Part shown: positions 34,979-44,971 of the stretch, in pieces
Position numbering within the stretch: position 1 is the stretch's first letter
Layout of the letters: each line of letters begins with the position of its first letter
Assembly: GCA_004402895.1 (NCBI GenBank)
Contig: SORT01000002.1
Coordinates: 1-64,000, forward strand
Direction: 5' to 3'
From: Fidelibacterota bacterium MT.SAG.3
GTDB taxonomy: Bacteria; Fidelibacterota; SORT01
DNA length: 64,000 bases
Translations under genes and position numbers: made by a program
The notes under the pieces: generated by a model
What the model saw: only the letters and a program-made list of their open reading frames with translations
The model's database searches: none
What the model was told of the DNA's origin: nothing

Positions 34979-36907
34979 TCAATTTTGGTTAAGCGAACGG
35001 GTATAGGCGAGTTTTCCGCCTGCCTTCAGAATACTCTTTTCAAGGTCTGTCATATCGCTTTTGACTGTGAACTCCATTCCCTTGGTCAAGTTCTTGACGG
35101 TGAAATCATTACCGAACTCAAGATTGCTCAGAATATCGTTGATCTCGAGCTCATCGCCTTGATCTATCTTATCGTTATCTGCAGCGTCTATCAGAAGCGG
35201 AAGGATTCCGAAATTTATCAGGTTCGCCCTGTGTATGCGGGCGAAGCTATTGACTATCAGGGCATCGATCCCGAGGAACATCGGCGCAAGAGCCGCATGC
35301 TCACGCGAGGAACCCTGACCGTAGTTGGTCCCTCCGACTATGATACCGCTGCCCGCCGCTTTCGCGCGCGCGGCGAATGTATCATCAACGTTCATATAAA
35401 CGAATTCCGCTATCGCCGGTATGTTGCTCCGAAAAGGAAGAACTTTCGCGCCTGCCGGCAGGATGTGGTCGGTCGTAATGTTGTCGCCGACCTTGAGGAT
35501 AACTTCGCTCTTTATGGTGTCGGTAAGCGAGTCTTTCACCGGAACCTCTTTTATATTCGGTCCCCGCAATATTTCGACTCCCGAAGGATCGTCTATGGGA
35601 GGTATTATGCCCGAATCGTCAATCGTATATTGAGTCGGCGCTTCGATCTTTATTACCTGCTCTATCGTCGTCGGATCTACAAACTCGCCCGCCAACGCTG
35701 AAGCTGCAGCTATCTCAGGACTCACGAGATATATTTCGTCACCTTGAGTACCGCTTCTTCCGGGAAAATTTCTGTTACCAGTCCGCAGGGAGATCCCTCC
35801 TGTGGGCGGAGCCTGCCCCATTCCGATGCAGAAACCGCAAGCGGATTCGAGTATCCTTGAGCCGGATGAGATTATCATACCCAAGCCGCCACTCTCCGCT
35901 ATCATCTGGAAAACCTGTTTTGAACCCGGCGCGACACCCATATCGACCCCCGGATGAATCTTCTTCCCTTCAAGCATTTTCGCCACCATCATCATATCTT
36001 CATATGAAGAGTTTGTACAGGTTCCTATCAACACTTGCACAACTTTCTTGCCTACAAGAGATTTGACATGAGTTATATTGTCGGGACTGCCCGGTTCCGC
36101 CACTAAAGGCTCTAAAGCGCTCAGATCAATTTCAATGATCTCGTCGTACTCGGCGTCCTCATCCGCGGAAAGCTCCACCCAGACATCTCCCCTGCCCTGC
36201 GCATCGAAAAACCGTTTCGTATTCTCATCCGACGGGAAGATCGAGGTCGTCGCGCCTGCTTCCGTGCCCATATTCGCGATGGCGAACCTATCTCCTGCTG
36301 AAAGCGCTTTTACTCCCGGTCCGAAATATTCCAACACCTTTCCGACTCCGCCCTTGACGGTGAGAATTTCCAAGATCTTGAAGATCACATTTTTCGCGTT
36401 GACGAACGGCTGGAGTTCACCCGTCAGATTTATGCCTATAATTTGCGGATATGTCAGGAAAAACGGACCTCCGCCCATCGCCACCGCGACATCAAGTCCG
36501 CCCGCTCCAATGGATATCATACCCAAGCCGCCGCCGGTCGGAGTATGCGAATCACTGCCGAGGAGGGTTTTCCCCGGAACACCGAATCGTTCTCTATGAA
36601 CCTGATGACAGATACCGTTGCCCGGTTTGGAGAAATATACGCCGTATTTTGCGGCAACCGATTTCAGATACGCATGGTCATCTGCGTTGCGAAAATCCGT
36701 TTGCAGCATATTATGATCAACGTAACTTACCGATAATTCGGTCTTTACCCTGTCAAGCCCCATCGCCTCAAATTGGAGATACGCCATTGTCCCTGTTGCG
36801 TCCTGAGTAAGAGTCTGGTCGATTTTTATTCCTATCTCGGAGCCTTTTACAGGCTCTCCTACAACAATATGCTCGTTAATGATCTTTTCCGCTAAAGTTA
36901 ATCCCAT
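34979..36907 (-). CDS. acn: Aconitate hydratase
   Basis: A 642-residue aconitase of the mitochondrial-type short architecture, isomerising citrate to isocitrate. All three [4Fe-4S] cysteines are present: one in GTCTNSSYED and two in SACGFCIGMGQAP, 61 and 64 residues later. Other active-site motifs: DHNMLQTD, GSDSHTPTGG, RNFPGRSGT, and the swivel-domain GTNYGQGSSREHAA. First gene of the operon with DJ-1 and fumC. Compare the paralogue at 7012-8958, which has lost the first cysteine. Confidence 0.97.
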   Translation of the reverse strand: MGLTLAEKIINEHIVVGEPVKGSEIGIKIDQTLTQDATGTMAYLQFEAMGLDRVKTELSVSYVDHNMLQTDFRNADDHAYLKSVAAKYGVYFSKPGNGICHQVHRERFGVPGKTLLGSDSHTPTGGGLGMISIGAGGLDVAVAMGGGPFFLTYPQIIGINLTGELQPFVNAKNVIFKILEILTVKGGVGKVLEYFGPGVKALSAGDRFAIANMGTEAGATTSIFPSDENTKRFFDAQGRGDVWVELSADEDAEYDEIIEIDLSALEPLVAEPGSPDNITHVKSLVGKKVVQVLIGTCTNSSYEDMMMVAKMLEGKKIHPGVDMGVAPGSKQVFQMIAESGGLGMIISSGSRILESACGFCIGMGQAPPTGGISLRTGNRNFPGRSGTQGDEIYLVSPEIAAASALAGEFVDPTTIEQVIKIEAPTQYTIDDSGIIPPIDDPSGVEILRGPNIKEVPVKDSLTDTIKSEVILKVGDNITTDHILPAGAKVLPFRSNIPAIAEFVYMNVDDTFAARAKAAGSGIIVGGTNYGQGSSREHAALAPMFLGIDALIVNSFARIHRANLINFGILPLLIDAADNDKIDQGDELEINDILSNLEFGNDFTVKNLTKGMEFTVKSDMTDLEKSILKAGGKLAYTRSLNQN

Positions 36908-37167
36908 AAATCCTTCTCTATATATTCAGTACCTTTCGGCAATGTTTTTCATCTTTTGTAAGCTTCTAAATATAATAAACATAGGAGAGAGTTACAAGGG
37001 TGCTTAAAGCGCCTTTTTTCGGCTGAAAGCACCTTTCTTTTGCTTATTCCTTTAAAATGGGTCACTAAAATCGAATATTGTTTGCTAATCAACCGAAAAA
37101 TCGCTTAATTAACAGGCTGCACAATGAATGAATGGCAAAATTTATCTGTTGTCGATAGAAAGGGCAA
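36908..37167. promoter_or_regulatory. Divergent promoter region between acn and the DUF512 gene
   Basis: Contains a 7-base inverted repeat, GGTGCTT at 36999-37005 and AAGCACC at 37027-37033, followed rightward by TTTCTTTTGC, terminator-like although no rightward gene precedes it. It may be a regulatory stem in the acn leader region. The acn ATG has AGAAGGA just upstream. Confidence 0.4.
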
Positions 37168-38448
37168 TTGGTTTTGATTGAAATAAAAGATGTAGAGAAA
37201 GAGAGTATAGCTTCCGAAGTAGGCATCAAACCGGGAGATAAACTCATCAGCGTGAACGGATGCGGCGTCAGCGACATAATCGATTACCGATTTCTCGCCA
37301 CTGATGATTCCGTTGACGTTGTAATCAAACGCGACAATAAAGAAGTTGCTTTCGAGATCGAAAAACATCCCGATGATGATATGGGCATTTCATTTGTTCC
37401 GAAGCAATACAAATCGTGCTGCAACAAATGCGTTTTCTGCTACGTTGACCAACTCCCCGCCGGAATGCGGCTTTCCCTTTATTTCAGAGATGGGGATTAT
37501 CGTCTCTCATTTCTACATGGTAATTTCGTAACCCTTACAAATACATCGTGGAAAGAGCTCGAACGGATCGTCCGTCAACGGTTAAGTCCTATTTATATAT
37601 CAATTCATGTGACCGATCTCGAAACGCGCAAATTCATGCTCGGAATAGATTTTGACGACGATATACTGAAGAAGATCGCTTATCTCGATGAAAACAATAT
37701 CGAGATGCATTCGCAGGTCGTCCTCTGCCCCGGTATGAATGACGGTGAGATTCTTGACAATACAATCGAGGATCTCTGGAATTTCAGGAAAAATGTCCGC
37801 TCTATGGCTGTTGTTCCCATAGGACTTACAAAACACAGGGACGGGCTTACTAAGATTGACCCTGTAACTCCTGAATACGCCCGTGAAATGATCAAAAACG
37901 GCAGCCGATGGGATGAGCGGTTCCCACGCACAGACGGCAAACGATTCGTTTATCTATCGGACGAATGGTATATCATGGCTGGAGAACCAATACCGGAAAA
38001 AGAATATTACGACGAGTTCCCACAATTGGATAACGGTATCGGTTCAGTCCGCGAGTTCTTAGATGATCTTAACGACGCTAAAGGCGACTTTCCGAATCGT
38101 TTGGACAAACCGAAAGAGATAACCATCGTCACCGGAATGTTAGCGGAAGGGATACTGAATGAAAACCTCCTGCCCGCTTTGGAAAGAATAGAAAACCTCA
38201 AAGTCAAAATGCTTGTCGCAAAAAACGGTTTCTTAGGTGAATCGGTTACAATTTCGGGACTGCTATCGGCACAGGATATAATCAGGACTCTTCAAGAAGG
38301 CGATCCTATCGGTGAAGTATTCCTTCCGCCGCGTATATTGAACACGGACGGATTCCTCCTCGATAATATGCGTCCCGAAGATATATCAAATGTTTGCGGT
38401 GTGCCGGTTCAAGTCTACAACGACGATTTTCACTCGCTTTACAGTTAA
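37168..38448 (+). CDS. DUF512 protein with PDZ-like and radical-SAM-like domains
   Basis: A 426-residue protein starting at TTG 37168 with AAAGGG upstream. Residues 1-65 are a PDZ-like domain (SEVGIKPGDKLISVNG). A cysteine cluster follows, C84-x3-C88-x2-C91 in CCNKCVFCYVDQLP, the radical-SAM-type CxxxCxxC. The rest is the DUF512 core (RLSLYFRDGDYRLSFLHGNF, TGMLAEGILN). The family is widespread beside der, as here: the stop of this gene is 5 bases before the der start. Function unproven; an Fe-S enzyme is likely. Confidence 0.92.
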   Translation: MVLIEIKDVEKESIASEVGIKPGDKLISVNGCGVSDIIDYRFLATDDSVDVVIKRDNKEVAFEIEKHPDDDMGISFVPKQYKSCCNKCVFCYVDQLPAGMRLSLYFRDGDYRLSFLHGNFVTLTNTSWKELERIVRQRLSPIYISIHVTDLETRKFMLGIDFDDDILKKIAYLDENNIEMHSQVVLCPGMNDGEILDNTIEDLWNFRKNVRSMAVVPIGLTKHRDGLTKIDPVTPEYAREMIKNGSRWDERFPRTDGKRFVYLSDEWYIMAGEPIPEKEYYDEFPQLDNGIGSVREFLDDLNDAKGDFPNRLDKPKEITIVTGMLAEGILNENLLPALERIENLKVKMLVAKNGFLGESVTISGLLSAQDIIRTLQEGDPIGEVFLPPRILNTDGFLLDNMRPEDISNVCGVPVQVYNDDFHSLYS

Positions 38449-38453
38449 GAATT

Positions 38454-39776
38454 TTGGCAAAATCAATTCCCATAGTATCTATAATCGGTAGACCGAATGT
38501 CGGTAAGTCCACCCTCTTCAACCGTTTTATCGGACGACGAGACGCTATCGTTGATTCCACCGCAGGAGTGACACGAGACCGGAAATACGGAAACGTCAGC
38601 TGGTCGGGACATGAATTTATACTTGTCGATACGGGAGGATATGACGCAAAATCGGATGAACCTATCCTCTCATCTGTTCGCAAGCAAGCTTTGGCGGCAG
38701 TCGATGAGTCGGAACTCGTACTCTTCGTGGTTGATTCAGAAACAGGGATCACTGCAGGCGATGAGGAGATCGCAAAGGTAATTTTGAGGCAATCTAAAAA
38801 GGTCATACTCGTTGTCAATAAAGTTGACGACAAAACACGCGAGCCGGATATATACGATTTTATGAAACTCGGACTTGGAGAACCCTTTCCTATTTCCGCC
38901 GAATCGGGAAGAAGGACGGGCGATCTTCTCGAAGAAGCGGTAAAACACTTCAATACTTCCCCGGCGAACTCCATCGAAGAAGACGAGGGTATTAAAATCG
39001 CAATTGTCGGCGTTCCGAACGTTGGGAAATCATCTCTTGTCAATAGACTTTTGAACAAAGAGCAGCAGATCGTTACCGACATTCCCGGCACAACGAGAGA
39101 CAGCGCCGACAGCAAGTTGTCTTACAAAGGCAAAATTTATACTCTGATCGATACAGCGGGAATCAGAAGAAAAGCGAAAATCAAGGACGCCGTTGAATTT
39201 TACAGTACCGTTAGGGCGCGGAGAGCGATGGACAGAGCGGATGTGATAGTCGCGATGCTCGATTCCATGCGAGGGATGGATAAACAGGATGTACATATAA
39301 TCGTGGAAGCATTGGACAGGAGAAAATGTCTCGTGGTTGCCGTAAATAAATGGGACCTAATAAAAAAAACCAATCGTACTCATAAAGAATGGTCGGAAGA
39401 GCTCAAAGACAGGCTTCCTCTGTTGGAAAACTATCCGATAGAATTTATTTCCGCTCTCGACGGTCAGAGGATCCATAAGATACTTGACTTAGTCAGCAAA
39501 ATTCAAAAAGAGTCCCAGAAAAACATAAAAACTAAAACTCTTAATGACTGGCTCACCCAAACGGTCGCGCATACATCACCTCCGAGTTACAATAATCGTT
39601 TCGTGAAGATCACATTCGTCAATCAGGCGAAGGCAGTACCACCTACTTTTGTTTTTTTTACTAATTACCCGAAGGGTATAAAAGAGAACTATAAGCGTTT
39701 TCTTGAACATAACCTGCGTGCCGCTTTCGGATTTCACGGAGTTCCTATTACTCTTCTCTTCAAGGCTAAGAACTGA
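38454..39776 (+). CDS. der: Ribosome assembly GTPase Der (EngA)
   Basis: A 440-residue tandem GTPase needed for 50S maturation. The start is TTG 38454 (then AKSIPIVSIIGRPNVGKST), because the frame upstream lies inside the DUF512 gene. GTPase 1: GRPNVGKS, DTGGYD and NKVD. GTPase 2 from about residue 180: GVPNVGKSS, DTAGIRRKAK and NKWDL. The C-terminal KH-like domain follows. It has normal length and order. Confidence 0.96.
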   Translation: MAKSIPIVSIIGRPNVGKSTLFNRFIGRRDAIVDSTAGVTRDRKYGNVSWSGHEFILVDTGGYDAKSDEPILSSVRKQALAAVDESELVLFVVDSETGITAGDEEIAKVILRQSKKVILVVNKVDDKTREPDIYDFMKLGLGEPFPISAESGRRTGDLLEEAVKHFNTSPANSIEEDEGIKIAIVGVPNVGKSSLVNRLLNKEQQIVTDIPGTTRDSADSKLSYKGKIYTLIDTAGIRRKAKIKDAVEFYSTVRARRAMDRADVIVAMLDSMRGMDKQDVHIIVEALDRRKCLVVAVNKWDLIKKTNRTHKEWSEELKDRLPLLENYPIEFISALDGQRIHKILDLVSKIQKESQKNIKTKTLNDWLTQTVAHTSPPSYNNRFVKITFVNQAKAVPPTFVFFTNYPKGIKENYKRFLEHNLRAAFGFHGVPITLLFKAKN

Positions 39777-39880
39777 GCAGCAAACAGCTTGTTAGGCATC
39801 TGAAGCTGAGTAATTATGTCTTACGTTGACTTCCCCCCTCAGATGGCTTAATATCTAAGGTCTTTAAATAACAGGAGAGT

Positions 39881-41680
39881 ATGAGCGCCGAAAATATACG
39901 AAATTTCTGCATTATAGCCCATATCGATCATGGCAAATCGACACTCGCCGATCGATTTCTCGAGCTGACCCATACCTTGAGCGATAAAGAAATGATGAAT
40001 CAGGTGCTCGATGACATGGATATCGAGAGAGAACGCGGTATCACCATAAAATCTCATGCGATAACTATGGATTATGATGCCAAGAACGGCAAAAAATATA
40101 AATTCAACCTTATAGACACACCTGGGCATGTAGATTTTTCGTATGAGGTCAGCCGCAGCCTTGCTGCCTGTGAGGGAGCGCTCCTTCTTGTGGACGCTGC
40201 GCAGGGTGTTGAAGCGCAGACTGTCAGTAATGCTTACCTCGCTGTTGACGGTGGGCTGAAAATAATACCCATTATAAACAAAATAGATCTGGGTGCCAAA
40301 GAAGTTGATATTGCCATCGAACAGATCATCGAATTGCTCGGATGTAAGAAAGAGGAGATTTTTCTTATCAGCGCCAAAACCGGCGAAGGTGTCGATGAAA
40401 TTCTTGAAGCCATAGTAGATATCATTCCACCTCCGGATGCAGACAGTTCTAAACCTCTCAGGGCGATAATATTCGACTCGACATTTGACAAATATCGCGG
40501 AGCAATTGCCTATTTGCGCGTATTTGAAGGAAAGTTAGTCGAGGGACAGCAGATAAAGTTCTTCTCAAACAATAAATCTCTTGAGGCTCTCGAGATCGGC
40601 ATACTGCGTATGAAAAGGATAAAGAAAAAGGAGCTTAATGCGGGTGATGTCGGTTATTTGATAGCGGGCGTAAAGGATGTGAAAGATACTAAAGTTGGCG
40701 ATACCGTTACATCCGTTGATAATCCGGCGAAAGAAGCTCTTCCCGGCTACAAAGAGTCCAAACCGATGGTATACAGCGGTATTTTCCCGATCGACAACGA
40801 AGATTACACCAAATTAAGGATGGCGCTGGAAAAATTACAGCTCAACGACGCTGCTATCTCCTTTGAACCTGAATCATCCGAAGCTCTCGGATTCGGATTT
40901 AGGTGCGGGTACCTCGGTATGCTTCACATGGAGATAGTTTTGGAACGATTATCAAGGGAATTCGATATGGATATCCTCGCGACTGTTCCGAATGCCAAGT
41001 ATCTTGTAGAGTTACACAACGGTACTTCGATTGAAATTGATAATCCGGTAAAACTCCCTCCGGTGGGGGACATCGACAAGATAAAAGAGCCGTTTATCCG
41101 GGCGGCGATCATCACACCTTCCGAGTATATCGGAGGTATCATGAAACTCGCTCAGGAGAAGAGAGGCATTTACAAATCCACAGACTATCTTAATGCCAAT
41201 CGCGTTGAAATCATTTATGAGCTGCCTCTTATGGAAGTTCTTTTTGATTTTTATGACCGTCTAAAATCTGTCAGCAGAGGGTATGCTTCACTTGATTATG
41301 ACTATATCGGATACAGGGAAGGCAAACTCGTCCGGCTTGATATACTTATTAACGGAGACAAGATCGATGCCTTTTCAATTATCGTCCATAAGGATAAGGC
41401 TTACGACTGGGGCAGAAGAATAACCGAGAAACTAAAAACCATTATTCCCCGTCAAATGTTCCCGATCGCACTGCAAGGTTCTATCGGCAGTAAAATTATT
41501 GCGCGTCAAACCGTAAGCGCGCTGAGAAAAAATGTTACTGCAAAATGTTACGGCGGAGATATAACCCGTAAGCGAAAACTGTTAGAGAAGCAGAAAGCAG
41601 GGAAAAAACGGATGAAATTGGTCGGGAACGTGCAGGTTCCTCAGGAAGCGTTCATTGCCGTATTGCAGTTGGATGACTAA
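39881..41680 (+). CDS. lepA: Elongation factor 4 (LepA)
   Basis: A 599-residue translational GTPase that back-translocates or assists initiation on stressed ribosomes. G-domain motifs: AHIDHGKSTL, DTPGHVDF and NKIDL. The LepA-specific C-terminal end is complete (GGDITRKRKLLEKQKAGKKR). A good CAGGAG precedes the ATG. It starts a run of plus-strand genes after der. Confidence 0.97.
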   Translation: MSAENIRNFCIIAHIDHGKSTLADRFLELTHTLSDKEMMNQVLDDMDIERERGITIKSHAITMDYDAKNGKKYKFNLIDTPGHVDFSYEVSRSLAACEGALLLVDAAQGVEAQTVSNAYLAVDGGLKIIPIINKIDLGAKEVDIAIEQIIELLGCKKEEIFLISAKTGEGVDEILEAIVDIIPPPDADSSKPLRAIIFDSTFDKYRGAIAYLRVFEGKLVEGQQIKFFSNNKSLEALEIGILRMKRIKKKELNAGDVGYLIAGVKDVKDTKVGDTVTSVDNPAKEALPGYKESKPMVYSGIFPIDNEDYTKLRMALEKLQLNDAAISFEPESSEALGFGFRCGYLGMLHMEIVLERLSREFDMDILATVPNAKYLVELHNGTSIEIDNPVKLPPVGDIDKIKEPFIRAAIITPSEYIGGIMKLAQEKRGIYKSTDYLNANRVEIIYELPLMEVLFDFYDRLKSVSRGYASLDYDYIGYREGKLVRLDILINGDKIDAFSIIVHKDKAYDWGRRITEKLKTIIPRQMFPIALQGSIGSKIIARQTVSALRKNVTAKCYGGDITRKRKLLEKQKAGKKRMKLVGNVQVPQEAFIAVLQLDD

Positions 41681-41719
41681 TTTTCAGATATTTTAAGTTA
41701 GAATAACAAAAATGATTCG

Positions 41720-42451
41720 GTGATGCAGGATTATTGGGAACTATATAAAGAATACTCAAGGGCTTCAAAATCGCCCTTTTATTCATTCTTGTTCGTTGTT
41801 CCGCTTATGATGACCTACGAAATTGCGGCTTTCATAATGAATAAGTCAGACATTGAAGGTCTTCGCAATGGAGCCGATGTGGTCACAAAACAGATATTGA
41901 ATTTATTCGGCGTTGCGGGCTTCTATGGATTCAGCATCCTGGTTCTCGCCACTCTTATTGGGCTTTTCATTCATGAATTGCGAGATCATGAGTTCATTCT
42001 GAAATATCGATATCTTTTAACCATGCTTTGCGAATCTCTTCTTTACGCATTTCTGTTCGGGTTTGTGGTAAGCAAGATAACAAGTATCTTTCTTCAGTTT
42101 CCTTCTTCATTCAGCTGGAAACACCAACTCGTTTTATCATTGGGCGCCGGTGTCTATGAGGAATTTTTGTTCAGAGTTGTGCTGATAACTCTTTTCGTAC
42201 TTATTTTCACAAAAGTTGTCGGACTTACAAAGATCTTTTCGGTAACAATCTCTATTATTCTCTCCTCCCTGATATTTTCCGGATTCCATTACATAGGTTT
42301 CCTCGGTGAACCGTTTCTTTTCAGCACTTTTATGTTCAGGTTCATAGGCGGAACTATATTATCCATTCTATATGTTGTTAGAGGCTTTGGAATCACGGCA
42401 TATACTCACAGCTTTTATGATCTATTTATCGTTGCAGGAATTTTAGGATGA
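41720..42451 (+). CDS. CPBP-family intramembrane protease
   Basis: A 243-residue membrane protein with about seven hydrophobic segments. CPBP (Abi/CAAX-protease) motifs: EE-x3-R in YEEFLFRV, FSGFHYIG (His), and a late YTHSFYDLF (His). It starts at GTG 41720 or the adjacent ATG 41723. Its end overlaps the thioesterase start by 4 bases (ATGA), so the two are translationally coupled. The substrate is unknown. Confidence 0.88.
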   Translation: MMQDYWELYKEYSRASKSPFYSFLFVVPLMMTYEIAAFIMNKSDIEGLRNGADVVTKQILNLFGVAGFYGFSILVLATLIGLFIHELRDHEFILKYRYLLTMLCESLLYAFLFGFVVSKITSIFLQFPSSFSWKHQLVLSLGAGVYEEFLFRVVLITLFVLIFTKVVGLTKIFSVTISIILSSLIFSGFHYIGFLGEPFLFSTFMFRFIGGTILSILYVVRGFGITAYTHSFYDLFIVAGILG

Positions 42452-42861
42452 AATATCCGTTTCAGGTAAAATATAAAGTGGCTTTCCGCGATATTGACAT
42501 GCATGGCGTTCTACACCATTCAAATTTTTTTTACTACTGCGAAAAGGCAAGAGTCGCGCTCTTGGAATCAAGCGGTCTTCCTTACAATTCGGTGATCGAT
42601 CTGGGATTAGGGCTAGTATTAGTGGAAGCTAAACTCAGATATTTTGCTCCGGTAAAATTTGATGACATTTTGGTGCTATACCTTGGAGTGTCTGAATTTA
42701 AAAAGACCTCCTTCAAAATATTATACTCATTGGAGGTTAATGGCAAAAAAGTATCTGAGGGACATACTCACCACGTTTGCATTAATTTAGACTCGGGAAA
42801 ACCGATTAAATTCCCCCTAAAACTTATCGAAGCGATGAAAACATATCCGGTCGGAACCTGA
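42448..42861 (+). CDS. Acyl-CoA thioesterase of the 4HBT/YbgC type
   Basis: A 137-residue hot-dog-fold thioesterase. The catalytic Asp and surrounding motif are at residues about 15-31: FRDIDMHGVLHHSNFFYYCE. It probably hydrolyses acyl-CoA; YbgC relatives associate with envelope lipid functions. Overlaps the CPBP gene by 4 bases and is 2 bases ahead of the first IDH-like gene, so it is in the same operon. Confidence 0.9.
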   Translation: MKYPFQVKYKVAFRDIDMHGVLHHSNFFYYCEKARVALLESSGLPYNSVIDLGLGLVLVEAKLRYFAPVKFDDILVLYLGVSEFKKTSFKILYSLEVNGKKVSEGHTHHVCINLDSGKPIKFPLKLIEAMKTYPVGT

Positions 42862-42863
42862 CC

Positions 42864-43862
42864 ATGAATTATCATATTACATTGATTGAAGGCGATGGTA
42901 TCGGACCGGAAGTAATGGGTTCTGCTCTTGAAATTCTTGATGCCGCCGGAGTGGATATCAGATGGGACAAAGCGATAGCAGGACAGGAAGCGGTAGATAA
43001 ATTCGGTGAAACGGTACCGGAAGAAACTATCAACTCGATTAAAAAAACAAAGGTAGCCTTCAAAGGACCTGTGACAACGCCCATAGGAAAAGGATTTCGA
43101 TCCGCTAATGTAAGCCTGCGTCAAAAACTGAATCTTAACGCTTGCATGAGACCCGTAGCAAACCTTCCCGGCATAACTACCCGACATCAAAACGTTGATC
43201 TTGTCGTGGTCAGAGAAAATAGTGAGGGTCTTTATTCCGGTCTTGAACACCAAGTTGTGAAAGGAGTTGTTGCCAGTCTGAAAGTCATCTCTCGGAGCGC
43301 ATGTAATGCCATAGGTCAATTCGCATTTGACTACTGCCGTAATCATGGGAGAAGGAAAGTTACGGCTGTGCACAAAGCGGCGGTCATGAAAAAATCTGAC
43401 GGTCTGTTTCTTGAAGAAATTAGAAAAATCGCAAAAAAAAATCCGTTCATTGAATATGACGAATTGGCGATCGACAGCCTCTCAATGCAGCTCGTTATGG
43501 AACCTTCAAAATTTGATGTATTGGTAATGGGTAATTTATACGGTGACATCATCAGCGATCTGGCAAGCGGATTGGTAGGAGGACTCGGAGTGGTGCCGGG
43601 AGCTAATATTGGGAAAGATTATGCCGTGTTCGAGCCTGTGCATGGCAGCGCTCCCGACTTAGCCGGCAAGGGTTTGGCAAATCCGCTTGCCGCTGTACTT
43701 TCAGGAGTTCTAATGCTCGAGTATCTCGGTGAACATGCTGCAGGAGATCGCATCAGAGATGCGGTTTATAAGGTGCTTGAAGATGGGAAAATCAGAACAG
43801 CTGATCTGGGCGGAAAATCAAGCACAAATGAATTTACCAGGGCGATCATAGAGATATTATGA
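42864..43862 (+). CDS. NAD-type isocitrate dehydrogenase, catalytic-type subunit
   Basis: A 332-residue beta-decarboxylating dehydrogenase of the IDH/IPMDH family; length and motifs fit NAD-linked isocitrate dehydrogenase. Substrate residues: SANVSLRQKLNLNACMRP, the Tyr in ENSEGLYSGLEH, and the Lys of VHKAAVMKKSDG. The family signature NLYGDIISDLASGLVGG and a complete cofactor loop FEPVHGSAPDLAGKGLANP are present. It overlaps the next, paralogous gene by 4 bases (ATGA). Homoisocitrate or isopropylmalate dehydrogenase are alternatives, but no leucine or lysine genes are near. Confidence 0.88.
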   Translation: MNYHITLIEGDGIGPEVMGSALEILDAAGVDIRWDKAIAGQEAVDKFGETVPEETINSIKKTKVAFKGPVTTPIGKGFRSANVSLRQKLNLNACMRPVANLPGITTRHQNVDLVVVRENSEGLYSGLEHQVVKGVVASLKVISRSACNAIGQFAFDYCRNHGRRKVTAVHKAAVMKKSDGLFLEEIRKIAKKNPFIEYDELAIDSLSMQLVMEPSKFDVLVMGNLYGDIISDLASGLVGGLGVVPGANIGKDYAVFEPVHGSAPDLAGKGLANPLAAVLSGVLMLEYLGEHAAGDRIRDAVYKVLEDGKIRTADLGGKSSTNEFTRAIIEIL

Positions 43863-44857
43863 GTAAGACTGTTACAATAATACCCGGCGATTGGATAGGC
43901 CCAGAGATAGCCAAAGAAGTGACGAGAGTGGTGGATGAGTCGGGAGCAAAAATTGAATGGGATTGGCAGGAATCCGGAGAAAAAGCGATAAAAGCTCACG
44001 GGACACCTTTGCCTCAAGAGCTGATGGACTCTGTCGAACGCAACAAAATTGCCCTTAAAGGTCTGATAGATATACCGCTCGGCGCTCCCTATGAGCCTCC
44101 AACAGTGGCTCTAAGAAAATCATTTGATCTTTATGCTAATCTGAGACCATGTAAACTATTCCCGGGCATCGAAAGTCGGTATGATGAAATTGATATCGTC
44201 GTAGTGAGGGAAAATACTCAGGGAGAATACTCCGGAATCGAACATAATGTATCGCCTGATATCGTAGAGATGATGAAAGTCGTCACTGAAAATGCTTCAA
44301 GACGAATTTCGAAATTTGCTTTTGAATATGCAGTAGAAAACGACCGAAAAAAAATAATTACTGCTCACAAAGCGAATATCATGAAACTTTCCGACGGATT
44401 GTTCATGGATATAGCAATTGAAACCGCCAAAGAATATCCCGGCATAGAACATAGTACGATGATCATAGACGCTTGCTGCATGAATCTTGTGATGAACCCC
44501 AATCGATTCGATGTTTTACTGATGGGGAATCTTTACGGTGACATTGTTTCCGATCTTGTAACAGGAATGGTCGGAGGGATCAGCGCCGTATACGGAGTGA
44601 ATATCGGCAAAGAGATTCGTGTTTTTGAAGTTATGTACGGGAAAGCGCCCGAAAAGGCAAACGTGTCGGATGCCAGCCCCCTACCCTTGCTGATGTCAGC
44701 CATCGCTCTTCTTAATTATTTAGGTGAATCCGATGCCGCAGAGAGCATTCGTTCATCAATCTCTTTAAACTTAAACGACGGTATCAAGCCTGCAAACTTA
44801 GGCGGGAACGCCTCTCTCGTGGATTTCACCAATTCCATCATAGAAAAGTTGCACTGA
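43859..44857 (+). CDS. NAD-type isocitrate dehydrogenase paralogue with altered cofactor loop
   Basis: Also 332 residues and clearly homologous to the gene it overlaps. Substrate-site elements persist (ALRKSFDLYANLRPCK, RENTQGEYSGIEHN, AHKANIMKLSDGLF, NLYGDIVSDLVTGMVGG). The cofactor loop, normally EPVHGSAPD, reads FEVMYGKAPEKANV, losing the His-Gly-Ser that holds NAD. This is how the regulatory subunits of mitochondrial IDH3 and yeast IDH1 differ from their catalytic partners, so a heteromeric enzyme with a regulatory subunit is a sound inference. Convergent evolution or simple decay are the alternatives. Confidence 0.85.
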   Translation: MSKTVTIIPGDWIGPEIAKEVTRVVDESGAKIEWDWQESGEKAIKAHGTPLPQELMDSVERNKIALKGLIDIPLGAPYEPPTVALRKSFDLYANLRPCKLFPGIESRYDEIDIVVVRENTQGEYSGIEHNVSPDIVEMMKVVTENASRRISKFAFEYAVENDRKKIITAHKANIMKLSDGLFMDIAIETAKEYPGIEHSTMIIDACCMNLVMNPNRFDVLLMGNLYGDIVSDLVTGMVGGISAVYGVNIGKEIRVFEVMYGKAPEKANVSDASPLPLLMSAIALLNYLGESDAAESIRSSISLNLNDGIKPANLGGNASLVDFTNSIIEKLH

Positions 44858-44971
44858 TTAAAGAGAAATTGGGTGTTTTATCCAAAGTATTCGTACCGGT
44901 CACAAATTTATGAATATTTGCGATTCAGAATTAATCCGATGAAATATTTATCCGGTTAATAATTAGATATT

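Noticed and set aside
34649..35701. A 350-codon plus-strand frame opposite the DJ-1 and aconitase genes
   Set aside because: Low-complexity composition, no homology that I recognise, and it is fully antisense to two well-supported enzymes.
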